Below the pieces are notes generated by a model. The model saw nothing but the letters and a program-made list of their open reading frames with translations, ran no database searches and had not been told where the DNA came from. Made by a program: the position numbers and the translations under genes. From Chloroflexota bacterium (GTDB lineage: Bacteria; Chloroflexota; Anaerolineae; Caldilineales; Caldilineaceae), in contig JAGWYN010000057.1 of NCBI GenBank assembly GCA_018969295.1, positions 1 through 22,872 of the forward strand: a DNA stretch of 22,872 bases. The letters run 5' to 3'. The number at the start of each line of letters is the position of its first letter. The stretch's first letter is position 1. Of this stretch, positions 6,964 to 15,271 are shown piece by piece.

Positions 6964-7821
6964 CTATTCGACTGGGGTGAGCAGGGTATATTCGCTGCTG
7001 TTGGCTGGGGTCCAACCGCGTATCCCGTCTTCGGTTTCGACATACCACCAAACAATTGTGTCGCTCTCTCCGGCCAGCCATGTGGGCCCGCCCAAGAGGG
7101 TGGCTTCTGCGCCATATCCCAGCGTTCCGACGGGTTCGCCCCGTTCCGGGTCTGGCTGCGTGAGGATTTCGGTGCTGTAGTTCGGGTTGGAGCGCACCCG
7201 CATGGAGACTTTCAGCCGGTTGTCGGCGTTTATGCTGACCGCCAGGCCATCGGTTTGGGGGCTCAGCGCAGCCGCAGGGATTCCGTTCTGGGCTGCTGCC
7301 GGGGCTGCTGCCGGGGCTGTTGCCGGGGCTGCTGCCGGGGCTGTTGCCACAGTCGTCTCTGTGGGGGAGGGGACCGCAGGGCCCCCCATGCGGTTGAGCA
7401 CCCCTATCAACAACAGCAGCCCCAGCAGAGCCCCGTAGCCGGCAGCGAGGTGCCAGAGTCGGTAGAGCCGTCTGGGCGAAAAAGTGGGTTCGGGGTTGTG
7501 GTGCTCGACCTGTTCGGTGTTGATGACGTTGGCTTCCAGGACGCGCAGTTCGGAGGCCATGCCGTTGCTGCCGAGGTAGTTGGACTGGACCACCTCTCGG
7601 GCACGTTTGTAGATGTCACTCTGGAGCGATTCGAGAGAGCGGTCGCGGTCATAATAGAGGAGCTCTGCATAGAGCATGCGCTGCTGCGGGTCGAGTGCGA
7701 CCACCAGTGCGGCGATCGCTTCGGAGCGGTCGAAAATTTCGTAGAGATGGGCTGTGGTGGGGGGCTCCACCTTTACACGGGGGGTGCTTTTGGGTTCAGC
7801 GGCGGAGAAAAAATTGGTCAT
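6964..7821 (-). CDS. Single-span membrane protein with extracytoplasmic SH3-like domain
   Basis: This 285-residue protein is of unknown function. Residues 1-110 form a soluble, charged, helical region, presumably cytoplasmic. A membrane span lies at about 124-143 (GYGALLGLLLLIGVL). A low-complexity Ala/Pro linker (about 158-178) follows, and then a C-terminal domain (about 195-283) resembling bacterial SH3 domains: LKVSMRVRSNPNYSTEIL, then WWYVETEDGIRGWTPA. Such domains often bind peptidoglycan or proteins. I chose ATG 7821, seven bases after the upstream stop. An in-frame TTG at 7842 would overlap the previous gene. It is the last gene of the six-gene yggS operon, which suggests an envelope role. 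No domain in the N-terminal part is recognised. Confidence 0.8.
   Translation of the reverse strand: MTNFFSAAEPKSTPRVKVEPPTTAHLYEIFDRSEAIAALVVALDPQQRMLYAELLYYDRDRSLESLQSDIYKRAREVVQSNYLGSNGMASELRVLEANVINTEQVEHHNPEPTFSPRRLYRLWHLAAGYGALLGLLLLIGVLNRMGGPAVPSPTETTVATAPAAAPATAPAAAPAAAQNGIPAAALSPQTDGLAVSINADNRLKVSMRVRSNPNYSTEILTQPDPERGEPVGTLGYGAEATLLGGPTWLAGESDTIVWWYVETEDGIRGWTPANSSEYTLLTPVE
7291..7350. repeat. 12-bp tandem repeat (5 copies) encoding an Ala/Pro linker
   Basis: Five consecutive 12-base units of the form GGCTGCTGCCGG (third and fifth units have GTT; the fifth ends CAC) run from 7291 to 7350. On the minus strand they encode the PATAPAAAPAA-type linker between the membrane span and the SH3-like domain. 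The unit is a multiple of three, so copy-number change would lengthen or shorten the linker without a frameshift. Confidence 0.9.
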
Positions 7822-7828
7822 AGTTGGA

Positions 7829-8227
7829 TCAGTAGGCTCCAAGTTCGATCAGGCGTTCGTCGCTGATCCCAAAATGATGGGCAATTTCGTGTAGTACCGT
7901 CCTGCGAATTTGGGTGCGGATGGCGGTTTCGTCGAGTGGGCAGTACTGCAGGATCGGGCCGCGAAAGAGGGTGATTTTGTCCGGGGAGATCAGGGTATAG
8001 TGGGAGGAGCGTTTGGTGAGCGGGACCCCTTCGTACAGGCCCAGGAGTGTGCTGCCCGGGGAGAGCTTGACCCGCTCCATATGTCGGCGGCTGGGCCACT
8101 CTTCGACGGTGACGACCAGGTTGTCGACGACCTGCCAGAGGGTTTCTGGGATCTCCTCGATGGCTTCTGCGACCAGCTCTTCAAAGCGGCGGCGTGAAAG
8201 ATAGAAGGGGGGCTGTTCCAGTGTCAA
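7829..8227 (-). CDS. Zincin-like metallopeptidase family protein (HExxH)
   Basis: This small protein (132 residues) opens with YLSRRRFEELVAEAIEEIPE and ends with a zinc-protease helix, HEIAHHFGISDERL. This is the pattern of the MetallopeptidaseFamily-type DUF1025/PF06262 zincins: HExxH plus a downstream Asp/Glu. It is cytoplasmic, and its substrate is unknown in the family. The start is TTG 8227, because GAGGAG lies 6 bases upstream and the upstream lipoprotein gene ends 10 bases earlier. A GTG at 8251 in the same frame would add eight residues but has no ribosome site and would overlap the upstream gene. It is the fifth gene of the operon. Confidence 0.87.
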   Translation of the reverse strand: MTLEQPPFYLSRRRFEELVAEAIEEIPETLWQVVDNLVVTVEEWPSRRHMERVKLSPGSTLLGLYEGVPLTKRSSHYTLISPDKITLFRGPILQYCPLDETAIRTQIRRTVLHEIAHHFGISDERLIELGAY

Positions 8228-8237
8228 GGTTGGCTCC

Positions 8238-8591
8238 TCACTCTTGAACACAGAAGATCTTGGTGCCCTCGGGGTCGCTGTCGGTGTGCACGGTGTAGGT
8301 TGTGTCGGGGCCGGCGAGCACGATGCGGTAGCCTGGGGTGATCACAGCGGCGTAGAGCATGCCGGGCTGCGGGCAGCCGAGCGCGGTGTCGGGCCACTGG
8401 ACGGGTTCTACGGAGAGCACGCGCAGCAGGTTGGGCGCCAGATTTTGCTCGGCTGCCGCCAACTGGAGGGCGGCCTGGAGCAGGGCTGCCGGGGCCGGCT
8501 GCTCTGTGCTGGGGGAGGGCGGCTGCACTGGCTGGCAGGCGGCCAGGAGGCCGAGCGCCAGCAGCAGTGCGGGCAGGCGTGGCTTGGTCAT
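8238..8591 (-). CDS. Small lipoprotein of a conserved hypothetical family
   Basis: This 117-residue protein has a lipoprotein signal peptide with lipobox LLAAC (Cys19), then a Pro/Ser/Ala-rich spacer. The compact C-terminal domain carries PDTALGCPQPGMLYAAVITP, then GYRIVLAG and YTVHTD. I recall this LGCPQPG..Y..VITPGYR pattern from small secreted Chloroflexi and cyanobacterial proteins of unknown function. The two Cys (in LGCP and the C-terminal IFCVQE) could form a disulfide. The start overlaps the yggT stop by 4 bases (ATGA), so the genes are translationally coupled. No enzymatic motif is visible. Confidence 0.85.
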   Translation of the reverse strand: MTKPRLPALLLALGLLAACQPVQPPSPSTEQPAPAALLQAALQLAAAEQNLAPNLLRVLSVEPVQWPDTALGCPQPGMLYAAVITPGYRIVLAGPDTTYTVHTDSDPEGTKIFCVQE

Positions 8592-8848
8592 GCAGCCAGT
8601 GTGAGCAACATCTGTTGCAGCACCACCAACGCAAAAAAGACGACGATCATGGAAATGTCGATCATCCCGCCCAGGGGGGGGATCAGCCGCCGAACAGGAT
8701 CCAGCACAGGTTCGGTCAGCTGGTACAGAAACTGCATGATCGGGTGGTAGGGGTCCAGATTGGGGATCCAGCTGGCCAGGGCGCGAGCCAGCAGGACATA
8801 GCTGTAGATTTGCAGAACGGCCGCTAGGATTTCAAAGAGTGCGTTCAT
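8588..8848 (-). CDS. YggT family membrane protein
   Basis: This 86-residue protein has two membrane spans. The first is around residues 8-27 (ILAAVLQIYSYVLLARALAS). A conserved loop follows (WIPNLDPYHPIMQFLYQLTEPVLDPVRRLIPP), and the second span is around 62-84. The TEP.L.P.R..IPP loop is the YggT signature. The role is poorly defined, linked to osmotic tolerance and to division or photosystem assembly in other bacteria. The start lies 17 bases inside the end of proC, and the yggS-proC-yggT order is conserved across many bacteria, which strengthens all three calls. Confidence 0.93.
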   Translation of the reverse strand: MNALFEILAAVLQIYSYVLLARALASWIPNLDPYHPIMQFLYQLTEPVLDPVRRLIPPLGGMIDISMIVVFFALVVLQQMLLTLAA

Positions 8849-9689
8849 GTTCTTCCTTGGTTTCGCTCAGGCTGCCCAACTCCTGGCTGCGCCGGTAGGC
8901 AGCGAAGATGGCGTCGTCGAGGGTGGCTCGGATATTGGCTTTTTCCAGCGTGTACAGGCCGGCTGCGGTGGTTCCTCCTGGGCTGGTCACCTGGTTTTTG
9001 AGCTCGGCTGGGTGGCGGCCGCTGGCGCGCAGCAGGGCGACGGTGCCGTCGATGGTTTGGAGCACCATTTTTTCTGCATCGCGGCGGGCAAAGCCCATGT
9101 GCACCCCGGCGTCGGTCAGGGCTTCGATCAGCAGCAGGACAAAGGCTGGACCAGAGCCACTCAGCCCGGTGGCCATGTCGAGGAAGCCTTCTTCGTCCAC
9201 CTGCAGCTGCTCGCCCATCGCCCCCAGGAGGCTGGCGGTTTGTGCAAGCTGGTGCGCAGAGACGGTGTCGGTGGCCTTCCAGGCGGTCATTCCCCGGCCA
9301 AGCTGGGCTGGGGTGTTGGGCATGGCGCGCACGATGCGCTCGTGGTGCAGTTTGCTCTGCAAGGTGCGGATGCGCGTGCCGGCCAGGATGCTGAGCAGCA
9401 GGGCATCTGGGGGCAGCTGGCCGGACAGATCCTTCCCGACCTTGGCCAGCGACTGTGGTTTGATGCTCAGCACGACGATGGCGGCCTCGTGTACCGCTGC
9501 GCGGTTGTCTGGGGTGACTGGGATCTGGTAGGTGCTCTGGAGCCAGTCGAGTCGTTCCTGGAACGGGTCGCTGGCGTGCAGAGAGTCGGGTGTGGTCAAC
9601 CCCTGGCTGAGCAGCCCTTTGATCATGGCTTCGCCCATCACGCCGCTGCCGACGAAGGCAATTTTGGTTCCCTGGAGCGGTGCGCTCAT
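8832..9689 (-). CDS. proC: Pyrroline-5-carboxylate reductase
   Basis: This 285-residue cytoplasmic enzyme catalyses the last step of proline synthesis, reducing 1-pyrroline-5-carboxylate with NAD(P)H. The N-terminal Rossmann motif is FVGSGVMGEAMIKGLL (about 12-27). IVRAMPNTPAQLGRGMTAW marks the middle. The C-terminal helical dimerisation domain bears the family signature: GLSGSGPAFVLLLIEALTDAG and LKNQVTSPGGTTAAGL. Length is normal for ProC. The ATG at 9689 overlaps the yggS stop by 4 bases. Confidence 0.96.
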   Translation of the reverse strand: MSAPLQGTKIAFVGSGVMGEAMIKGLLSQGLTTPDSLHASDPFQERLDWLQSTYQIPVTPDNRAAVHEAAIVVLSIKPQSLAKVGKDLSGQLPPDALLLSILAGTRIRTLQSKLHHERIVRAMPNTPAQLGRGMTAWKATDTVSAHQLAQTASLLGAMGEQLQVDEEGFLDMATGLSGSGPAFVLLLIEALTDAGVHMGFARRDAEKMVLQTIDGTVALLRASGRHPAELKNQVTSPGGTTAAGLYTLEKANIRATLDDAIFAAYRRSQELGSLSETKEEHERTL

Positions 9690-10402
9690 GGTGTTCTGGC
9701 TCCAAAGAGGGCAGAACCGACGCGCACCAGCGTCGCACCTTCTTCGATGGCAATTTCAAAATCGTTGGTCATGCCCATGGACAGTTCGCTCCAGTCTGAC
9801 TGTGGGTAGCGGGTGGCCAGCTCGTCGCGCAGCTGGCGCAAGGCCCGGAAAAAGGGGCGGGTGCTCTCGGGGTCGTCGCTGTAGGGGGCCAGGGTCATCA
9901 ACCCGTGGATCTGAAGGCCGGGCAGGGCGAGCAGCGCTGCGCTCTCTGTGCGCAGTTCGTCGGGGCTGAAGCCATGTTTGCTGCTTTCGCCGCTGACATT
10001 CACCTCCAGCAGCACATCGAGCCGCTGGCCGGCAGCGACGGCGTCGTGGCTCAGCCGCTGGGCGACTTTGGTCCGGTCGACCGAGTGTATGAGGGTGAAG
10101 GGGCCGACCGCCTCACGCGTCTTGCGGCTCTGGAGGGTGCCGATCAGGTGCCAGCGGAGGGGGGGGAGCTGACGGTCGCGCGCGGCTTCGATCTTGGCCC
10201 AGAGCTCTTCCAGACGGCTCTCTCCAAAATCTACCTGGCCGGCAGCCAATGCTGCCACGATGTCTTCCAGCGGGTAGGTTTTGCTGACCGCCACCAGCTG
10301 GATTTCTGTGGGAGAACGGCCTGCCCGGTGGGCTGCCGCTGCAATCCGTCGGCGAACCTCTTCCAAATTAGCGACGATCTGTGCATTGCGTTCTGGCATC
10401 AT
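9686..10402 (-). CDS. YggS/PLPBP family pyridoxal-phosphate homeostasis protein
   Basis: This 238-residue protein of the alanine-racemase-like fold (COG0325) binds PLP but has no known catalytic activity and buffers PLP and amino-acid pools. LVAVSKTYP contains the PLP-forming Lys41, followed by FGESRLEELWAKI and WHLIGTLQSRK. SVDRTKVAQRL, LLEVNVSGESSKHGF, GLMTLAPY and LSMGMTNDFEIAI match the family from end to end. Two adjacent ATGs (10402 and 10399) lie without a ribosome-binding site, directly behind a good promoter, so the mRNA may be leaderless. First gene of the six-gene operon. Confidence 0.95.
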   Translation of the reverse strand: MMPERNAQIVANLEEVRRRIAAAAHRAGRSPTEIQLVAVSKTYPLEDIVAALAAGQVDFGESRLEELWAKIEAARDRQLPPLRWHLIGTLQSRKTREAVGPFTLIHSVDRTKVAQRLSHDAVAAGQRLDVLLEVNVSGESSKHGFSPDELRTESAALLALPGLQIHGLMTLAPYSDDPESTRPFFRALRQLRDELATRYPQSDWSELSMGMTNDFEIAIEEGATLVRVGSALFGARTP

Positions 10403-10410
10403 GGTTCCAG

Positions 10411-10439
10411 ATTTTACCAGCGAACTGCCCGCCGGGCAA
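10411..10439 (-). promoter_or_regulatory. Promoter of the yggS-proC-yggT operon
   Basis: On the minus strand TTGCCC (10439-10434) and TAAAAT (10416-10411) are 17 bases apart. They match the consensus at four and five of six bases. Transcription would start near 10404, only a few bases before the yggS ATG, which agrees with the missing ribosome site. The -35 overlaps the hairpin at 10435-10459. Confidence 0.6.
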
Positions 10440-10459
10440 ACCGTTCAAAGCGGTTTGCC
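10435..10459 (-). terminator. Hairpin after the secreted-protein gene, possible terminator
   Basis: GGCAAACCG (10435-10443) and CGGTTTGCC (10451-10459) form a perfect 9-bp stem with a 7-base loop. It sits 11 bases after the stop of the 11657-10470 gene. No T-run follows, so it may instead be a processing site or an operator over the yggS -35. Confidence 0.45.
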
Positions 10460-10469
10460 GCGCGGCAGG

Positions 10470-11657
<1,188 letters not shown>

Positions 11658-11681
11658 AGGACCTCCTGGGGAGCGGGTGGT

Positions 11682-12134
11682 TCAGGGGCGGCGGGCCATC
11701 AGCCCGGTGTTTTCCATCGTCATGACCAGTTCGCCCTGCTGGTTGGTGACCTCGGTGCGCAGCTTGACTGCTCCGCGGTCGGGCTTGCTTTGGGAGGGAC
11801 GGGTTTCCAGCACGACGACCTGGGCGGTGATCGTGTCGCCTGGCCGCACTGGGCGCAGCCAGCGGATCTGGTCGACGCCGGGCGAGCCCAGGCTGGCGGC
11901 CCGGCTCAGGTACTGTTCGACCAGCAGCCGCATGGTCATGGAGCAGATATGCCAGCCGCTGGCGATGAGGCCACCAAAAATAGAGTGGCTGGCCGCCTCT
12001 GGGTCGATGTGGAAGGGCTGGGGGTCAAACTCGCGGGCAAACGCGACGATCTCTTCAGCGGTCACGGTGCGGCTGCCCAGCTGCAAGACAGCTCCTGGCT
12101 CGACATTTTCAAAATAGTATTCGATGGTCGCCAT
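11682..12134 (-). CDS. MaoC-like (R)-specific enoyl-CoA hydratase family protein
   Basis: This 150-residue single hot-dog-fold protein would add water across trans-2-enoyl-CoA. The hydratase-2 motif is intact: FDPQPFHIDPEAA with Asp37 and His42 as catalytic pair, followed by FGGLIASGWHICSMTMRLL and the strand RWLRPVRPGDTI. The substrate cannot be told from sequence, and some MaoC-like proteins act in C5-dicarboxylic or aromatic pathways. ATG 12134 has GGAGGAATACCCG upstream. The gene ends 24 bases before the secreted-protein gene start, so the two may be co-transcribed. It diverges from the 12287 membrane-protein gene. Confidence 0.92.
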   Translation of the reverse strand: MATIEYYFENVEPGAVLQLGSRTVTAEEIVAFAREFDPQPFHIDPEAASHSIFGGLIASGWHICSMTMRLLVEQYLSRAASLGSPGVDQIRWLRPVRPGDTITAQVVVLETRPSQSKPDRGAVKLRTEVTNQQGELVMTMENTGLMARRP

Positions 12135-12208
12135 CGGGTATTCCTCCGACCGGTCTTTGGTCTGCGTTTGTCAACCATTCGGGCGCTCCTGGCCAAAGTT
12201 TGGACAGG

Positions 12209-12236
12209 TTGCCACCCTTCCTCGTTTGATTATAAT
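12209..12236 (+). promoter_or_regulatory. Strong sigma70-type promoter for the 12287 gene; -10 shared by both strands
   Basis: TTGCCA (12209-12214), a 16-base spacer and a perfect TATAAT (12231-12236). Because the core is palindromic, a TATAAT also reads on the minus strand (12234-12229) towards the MaoC-like gene, although its -35 is weak. Predicted plus-strand start is near 12243, about 44 bases before the ATG. Confidence 0.65.
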
Positions 12237-12286
12237 AGATTGGCGGGAATCGATCCAGACGAAATCAAAGAACGGGGGGGAAACGG

Positions 12287-12604
12287 ATGGGCTTTCTGAC
12301 CAAGACGCGCGGCCGTTCTGCGCTTGTGCTCGGTGGGATGACGGTTTTGTTGGGCGTGCTGTTGGTATTTTCTTCTGTGGCTGTCATGTTTTCGCCGATG
12401 ATTTTTGATGCTCCTGGCTCTACAGAAAACCCAACAGCCTGGCGTATATTTTTTGCGGTGGTCGGCGTTCCTGTGGTGACCTTGCTGGCGATCGTGTTGA
12501 GCTGGGTCGCCTTTTTTTTGCAGCATTACCAGGTTGCGCTGTGGATTTCTCTCGTGCCTGTGCTCTATGTGGTGATTGCCCTGCTGCTTATGGGGTTTTC
12601 CTGA
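12287..12604 (+). CDS. Small three-span membrane protein, unknown function
   Basis: This 105-residue hydrophobic protein has predicted spans at about 13-37 (LVLGGMTVLLGVLLVFSSVA), 52-78 (FFAVVGVPVVTLLAIVLSWV) and 83-103 (ALWISLVPVLYVVIALLLMG). The N-terminus is short and basic. I recognise no family. It is supported as a real gene by the strong promoter upstream, the GGGGGGGAAACGG ribosome site, and a composition and membrane pattern maintained over the whole frame. It stands alone between divergent and convergent neighbours. Confidence 0.78.
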   Translation: MGFLTKTRGRSALVLGGMTVLLGVLLVFSSVAVMFSPMIFDAPGSTENPTAWRIFFAVVGVPVVTLLAIVLSWVAFFLQHYQVALWISLVPVLYVVIALLLMGFS

Positions 12605-12610
12605 GCCGCT

Positions 12611-12640
12611 GGCAGGGAGGCGTTGCCGCGTCTCCCTGCC
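12611..12640 (+). terminator. Hairpin downstream of the membrane-protein gene, likely terminator
   Basis: GGCAGGGAG (12611-12619) pairs with CTCCCTGCC (12632-12640), a perfect 9-bp GC-rich stem beginning 7 bases after the stop. There is no T-run. It lies between convergent genes and could act on either transcript. Confidence 0.5.
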
Positions 12641-12673
12641 GACAGCTGGGGGGGCTTTGTGGAAGAGGATCGC

Positions 12674-12706
12674 CCTGAAGGGCCGGCCAGCGGTGCGGCC
12701 CTCAGG
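12674..12706 (-). terminator. Hairpin over the stop of the beta-propeller gene, possible terminator
   Basis: CCTGAAGGGCCG (12674-12685) and CGGCCCTCAGG (12696-12706) form an 11-bp stem with one bulged A. It includes the stop codon of the minus-strand gene. There is no T-run. Confidence 0.35.
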
Positions 12707-13538
12707 CCGGGCTGGTCACCCAAAAAACGCCCTCCATGCCGCCAGCCAGAACCCCCTCTGGGGTTTCGAGGAGGGCGAGTGCAGGAGGGAAATCGAGCGG
12801 CTGCCAGCGGAGGCCGTCATCCGAGCGCCACAGCTGGTCTGTGTCGCTGAGCAGCCAGCCGTCGGGCCGGGCGAGCAGGGCGTTGACGACCTGCGGCGCG
12901 TCTGCGACGGGGGTGAAGGAGTTGCCGCCGTCGTTGGAGCGCCAGAGCCCGGCGCCCTCGGTGCCAGCCAGGAGTGTGCCGCCGCTGTGAAAGTCAGCGG
13001 CAGCAGCCAGGGCCAGGATGGGGGCTGCTGTGGCAGCCACCTGTTTCCAGCCGCGGCCCCCATTGGGGGAGCGGTAGATGGCGGTGGCGGTGCCGGCGAA
13101 GACGACCTCGACGGGCGGCCACATCCCAGAAGGTTGACGGGGAGCCCAGGCCAGCGAAATGACCTCAAAATCGTAGAGCCCAAAGTTGCAGACACTCCAG
13201 TGCTGGCCGTGGTTGGTGCTGCGCAAAATTCCGCCTCCCGAGGAGCCTGCCAGCAGAATGCCGTTGTGCAGGTTGTCGGGGTGCGGAGCCAGACAGACGA
13301 CCGGAGCGTTGCTCCCATCCATCCAACTGGCCTGCCAGCTGTTGTCGGCGGTGGTATAGGCCACCCCGTGGGTCCCCCCTCCGACCAGCAGGCGGTCGCC
13401 GTCATGGCAGCAGCAAGAAGGCTGGGCATCCGGCTGGGGAATGGAGAGCAGGGTTCCCTGCTGGATTTGAAAGAGCCCTTCTGGGCCCAGGGCCCAGAGG
13501 GCCCCTTGGTGTTGGGTCAAAGAAAGTATTACTGGCAT
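12702..13538 (-). CDS. Asp-box/BNR-type beta-propeller protein
   Basis: This 278-residue protein has at least four Asp-box motifs (S-x-D-x-G-x-x-W type): ILRSTNHGQHWSVC, IYRSPNGGRGWKQV, LWRSNDGGNSFTPV and LWRSDDGLRWQPL. They alternate with short strands such as LLAGTEGAG and VFAGTATA. This is the pattern of YCF48/sialidase-like propellers that serve as binding scaffolds. No signal peptide or catalytic residues are seen, so it is probably cytoplasmic. It starts six bases after the stop of the GroEL-like gene with no good ribosome site of its own. Translational coupling and a shared function with the chaperonin paralogue are therefore likely. Confidence 0.85.
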   Translation of the reverse strand: MPVILSLTQHQGALWALGPEGLFQIQQGTLLSIPQPDAQPSCCCHDGDRLLVGGGTHGVAYTTADNSWQASWMDGSNAPVVCLAPHPDNLHNGILLAGSSGGGILRSTNHGQHWSVCNFGLYDFEVISLAWAPRQPSGMWPPVEVVFAGTATAIYRSPNGGRGWKQVAATAAPILALAAAADFHSGGTLLAGTEGAGLWRSNDGGNSFTPVADAPQVVNALLARPDGWLLSDTDQLWRSDDGLRWQPLDFPPALALLETPEGVLAGGMEGVFWVTSPA

Positions 13539-13544
13539 GGGTGT

Positions 13545-15209
13545 TTAGGGTGTGAGGCTCTGTTGCGGCTTGCGATGGTAGACGATGGCGTCGGTGCTCA
13601 ACGCCATGGTGGCGCCGCTCACGGCAGATTGCAGCACCGCAGCGAGCACATCGGCGGCGTCCAGCAGTCCGCTGCTCTGGGCGTCGACGATCCTGTTTTG
13701 CAGCACATCGAAGGCGGCGGGTGCGCCGCGCTCGATGATCTGCTGGATCGGCAGGGCGGGTGCGGCGATTCCAGCGTTGACCAGAATCTGGCGTTGTGGT
13801 GCGGCCAGGGCCCGGCCCAGCACCTCCAGCCCGGTTTGGATATCGGTTTCGGTTTCAGCGGCGGCGGCGTGGGCAAGAGCGGGCCGGCAGTGGAGCAGGG
13901 CTGCCCCGCCGCCGGCGACCACGCCCCCGCGCTGCACGGCGGAGAGAACCTTCCAGGCTCGTTCGGCCTGGGCGCGGCGCAGGTCGCGGGCGGCCTGGTG
14001 ATAGGCGCCAATTTTGAGAACCCCGATTCCGCCGGTCAAGGCGGCCAGGCGTTTGGTCAGCAGCGGGCGTTCCTCTTCGTCGTAGGCCATGCTGGCCAGA
14101 CGCCGGCTGAGGTCGGCAATCTGCTCCTGGACGAGCTCGCGGCGGCTGCTGTCCATCGTGACCACCAGGTTTTTATCGCCAAACTCGACACGTTGGGCGC
14201 GACCGATATCGTCTGGCTGTGCCGAACGGGCGGTCCGTTCGCCGATCTCTCCGAGCACGGATGCGCCGGTCATTGCGGCCAGATCCAGGAGGGCAAAGCG
14301 GCGTTCGTCGCCGACCGCCTTGGGTTTGACGCCCAGGATTGCCAGCTTGCGTTTGTCGGCGGGCTGCATATGGTTGGCGACCAACAGGTTGAGCGCCGGG
14401 CCGGTGATGTCGGGTGCCACGACCAGCAGGGCTTTGTGGCCGCCACCGACAGCGGCTTCGAGCAGCGCCAGCGCCTGTTCGGCTTCTTGGAGCGGCTTGT
14501 CGAGCAGCGCGACGCCGGGGGTGGTGAGCACGGTGCGTTTGCGTTCTGGCTCCGAATAGAAATACATGCTGTTGATCTCAGCGCTGTAGTGTGCTCCACC
14601 CAGGTACTGACGTTCCAGATAGGGGGCGACGTAGGACTCGATCTGCAGATGGCCGTTGGCGCCGAGCAGATAGCTCAGTTCGCCCAGCACTGCGGCCAGG
14701 TCGTCGTCCTGCATCACGGTGCGGGCGGCTGCGGCCAGGCTGCGTTCGCCGGTGATGGGCTGCGCCTGGCTGCGCAGCGCGGCCAGCGCAATTACAGCGC
14801 CGCGGCGGATCCCTTCGATCATGCGCATGGCATTGGCCCCGGCGCTGACCTGCCGCAGCCCTTCTTCGACCAGTGCCCGCATCAGCAGGAGCGCTGTGGT
14901 GCCGCCGTCGCCGACCTGCTGCTCAAGCCGCCAGACTGCGCCGCGCGCCAGCATGGCGCCGACATCGAGTTCAGGGCGCAGGCTGATCATGCGGCGCAGG
15001 GTGGTCGCCGCGTCGCCGATGACCTCGACTTTGCGGCGGGTGCTGTCGTAGCTCAGCACAGAGCCCCCGCTCGGTCCGAGCGAGGGGGCCAGCATCTCTG
15101 CCAGTGCGGTGATGCCAGCGTAAAAGTACTTGCTGGCGTCTGGCTGAAAGGCAATTCCAGGACGAGTGACACGATTCAACGAGGTAGACGAGTATTTCGT
15201 TTTGTTCAT
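13545..15209 (-). CDS. Divergent GroEL/Cpn60 paralogue with altered ATPase site
   Basis: This 554-residue protein aligns over the whole GroEL length. The equatorial start is LAEMLAPSLGPSGG, the phosphate loop is GDGGTTALLL, and the apical part is LLVVAPDITGPALNLLVANH and VGDERRFALLDLAAMTG. The closing equatorial part is GGVVAGGGAALL and SSGLLDAADVLAAVLQSA. Nucleotide residues corresponding to GroEL Asp52, Asp87 and Asp495 are kept (Asp66, Asp101, Asp517). The residue aligned with Asp398, which activates water for ATP hydrolysis, is Arg417. The C-terminal Gly-Gly-Met tail is absent, and no groES or CIRCE element is nearby. It is probably a specialised, hydrolysis-impaired chaperonin and not the housekeeping GroEL. 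ATG 15209 has no clear ribosome site. Confidence 0.92.
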   Translation of the reverse strand: MNKTKYSSTSLNRVTRPGIAFQPDASKYFYAGITALAEMLAPSLGPSGGSVLSYDSTRRKVEVIGDAATTLRRMISLRPELDVGAMLARGAVWRLEQQVGDGGTTALLLMRALVEEGLRQVSAGANAMRMIEGIRRGAVIALAALRSQAQPITGERSLAAAARTVMQDDDLAAVLGELSYLLGANGHLQIESYVAPYLERQYLGGAHYSAEINSMYFYSEPERKRTVLTTPGVALLDKPLQEAEQALALLEAAVGGGHKALLVVAPDITGPALNLLVANHMQPADKRKLAILGVKPKAVGDERRFALLDLAAMTGASVLGEIGERTARSAQPDDIGRAQRVEFGDKNLVVTMDSSRRELVQEQIADLSRRLASMAYDEEERPLLTKRLAALTGGIGVLKIGAYHQAARDLRRAQAERAWKVLSAVQRGGVVAGGGAALLHCRPALAHAAAAETETDIQTGLEVLGRALAAPQRQILVNAGIAAPALPIQQIIERGAPAAFDVLQNRIVDAQSSGLLDAADVLAAVLQSAVSGATMALSTDAIVYHRKPQQSLTP

Positions 15210-15271
15210 CAGCAGCCGGAACAGGCTTTCTTCGTTCGTTCAAAAATCTTGTCGTTGGTGAATCCTGCACT

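Noticed and set aside
7291..7350. Possible CRISPR or intergenic repeat array
   Set aside because: The units are 12 bp, contiguous with no spacers, and lie within a coding linker.
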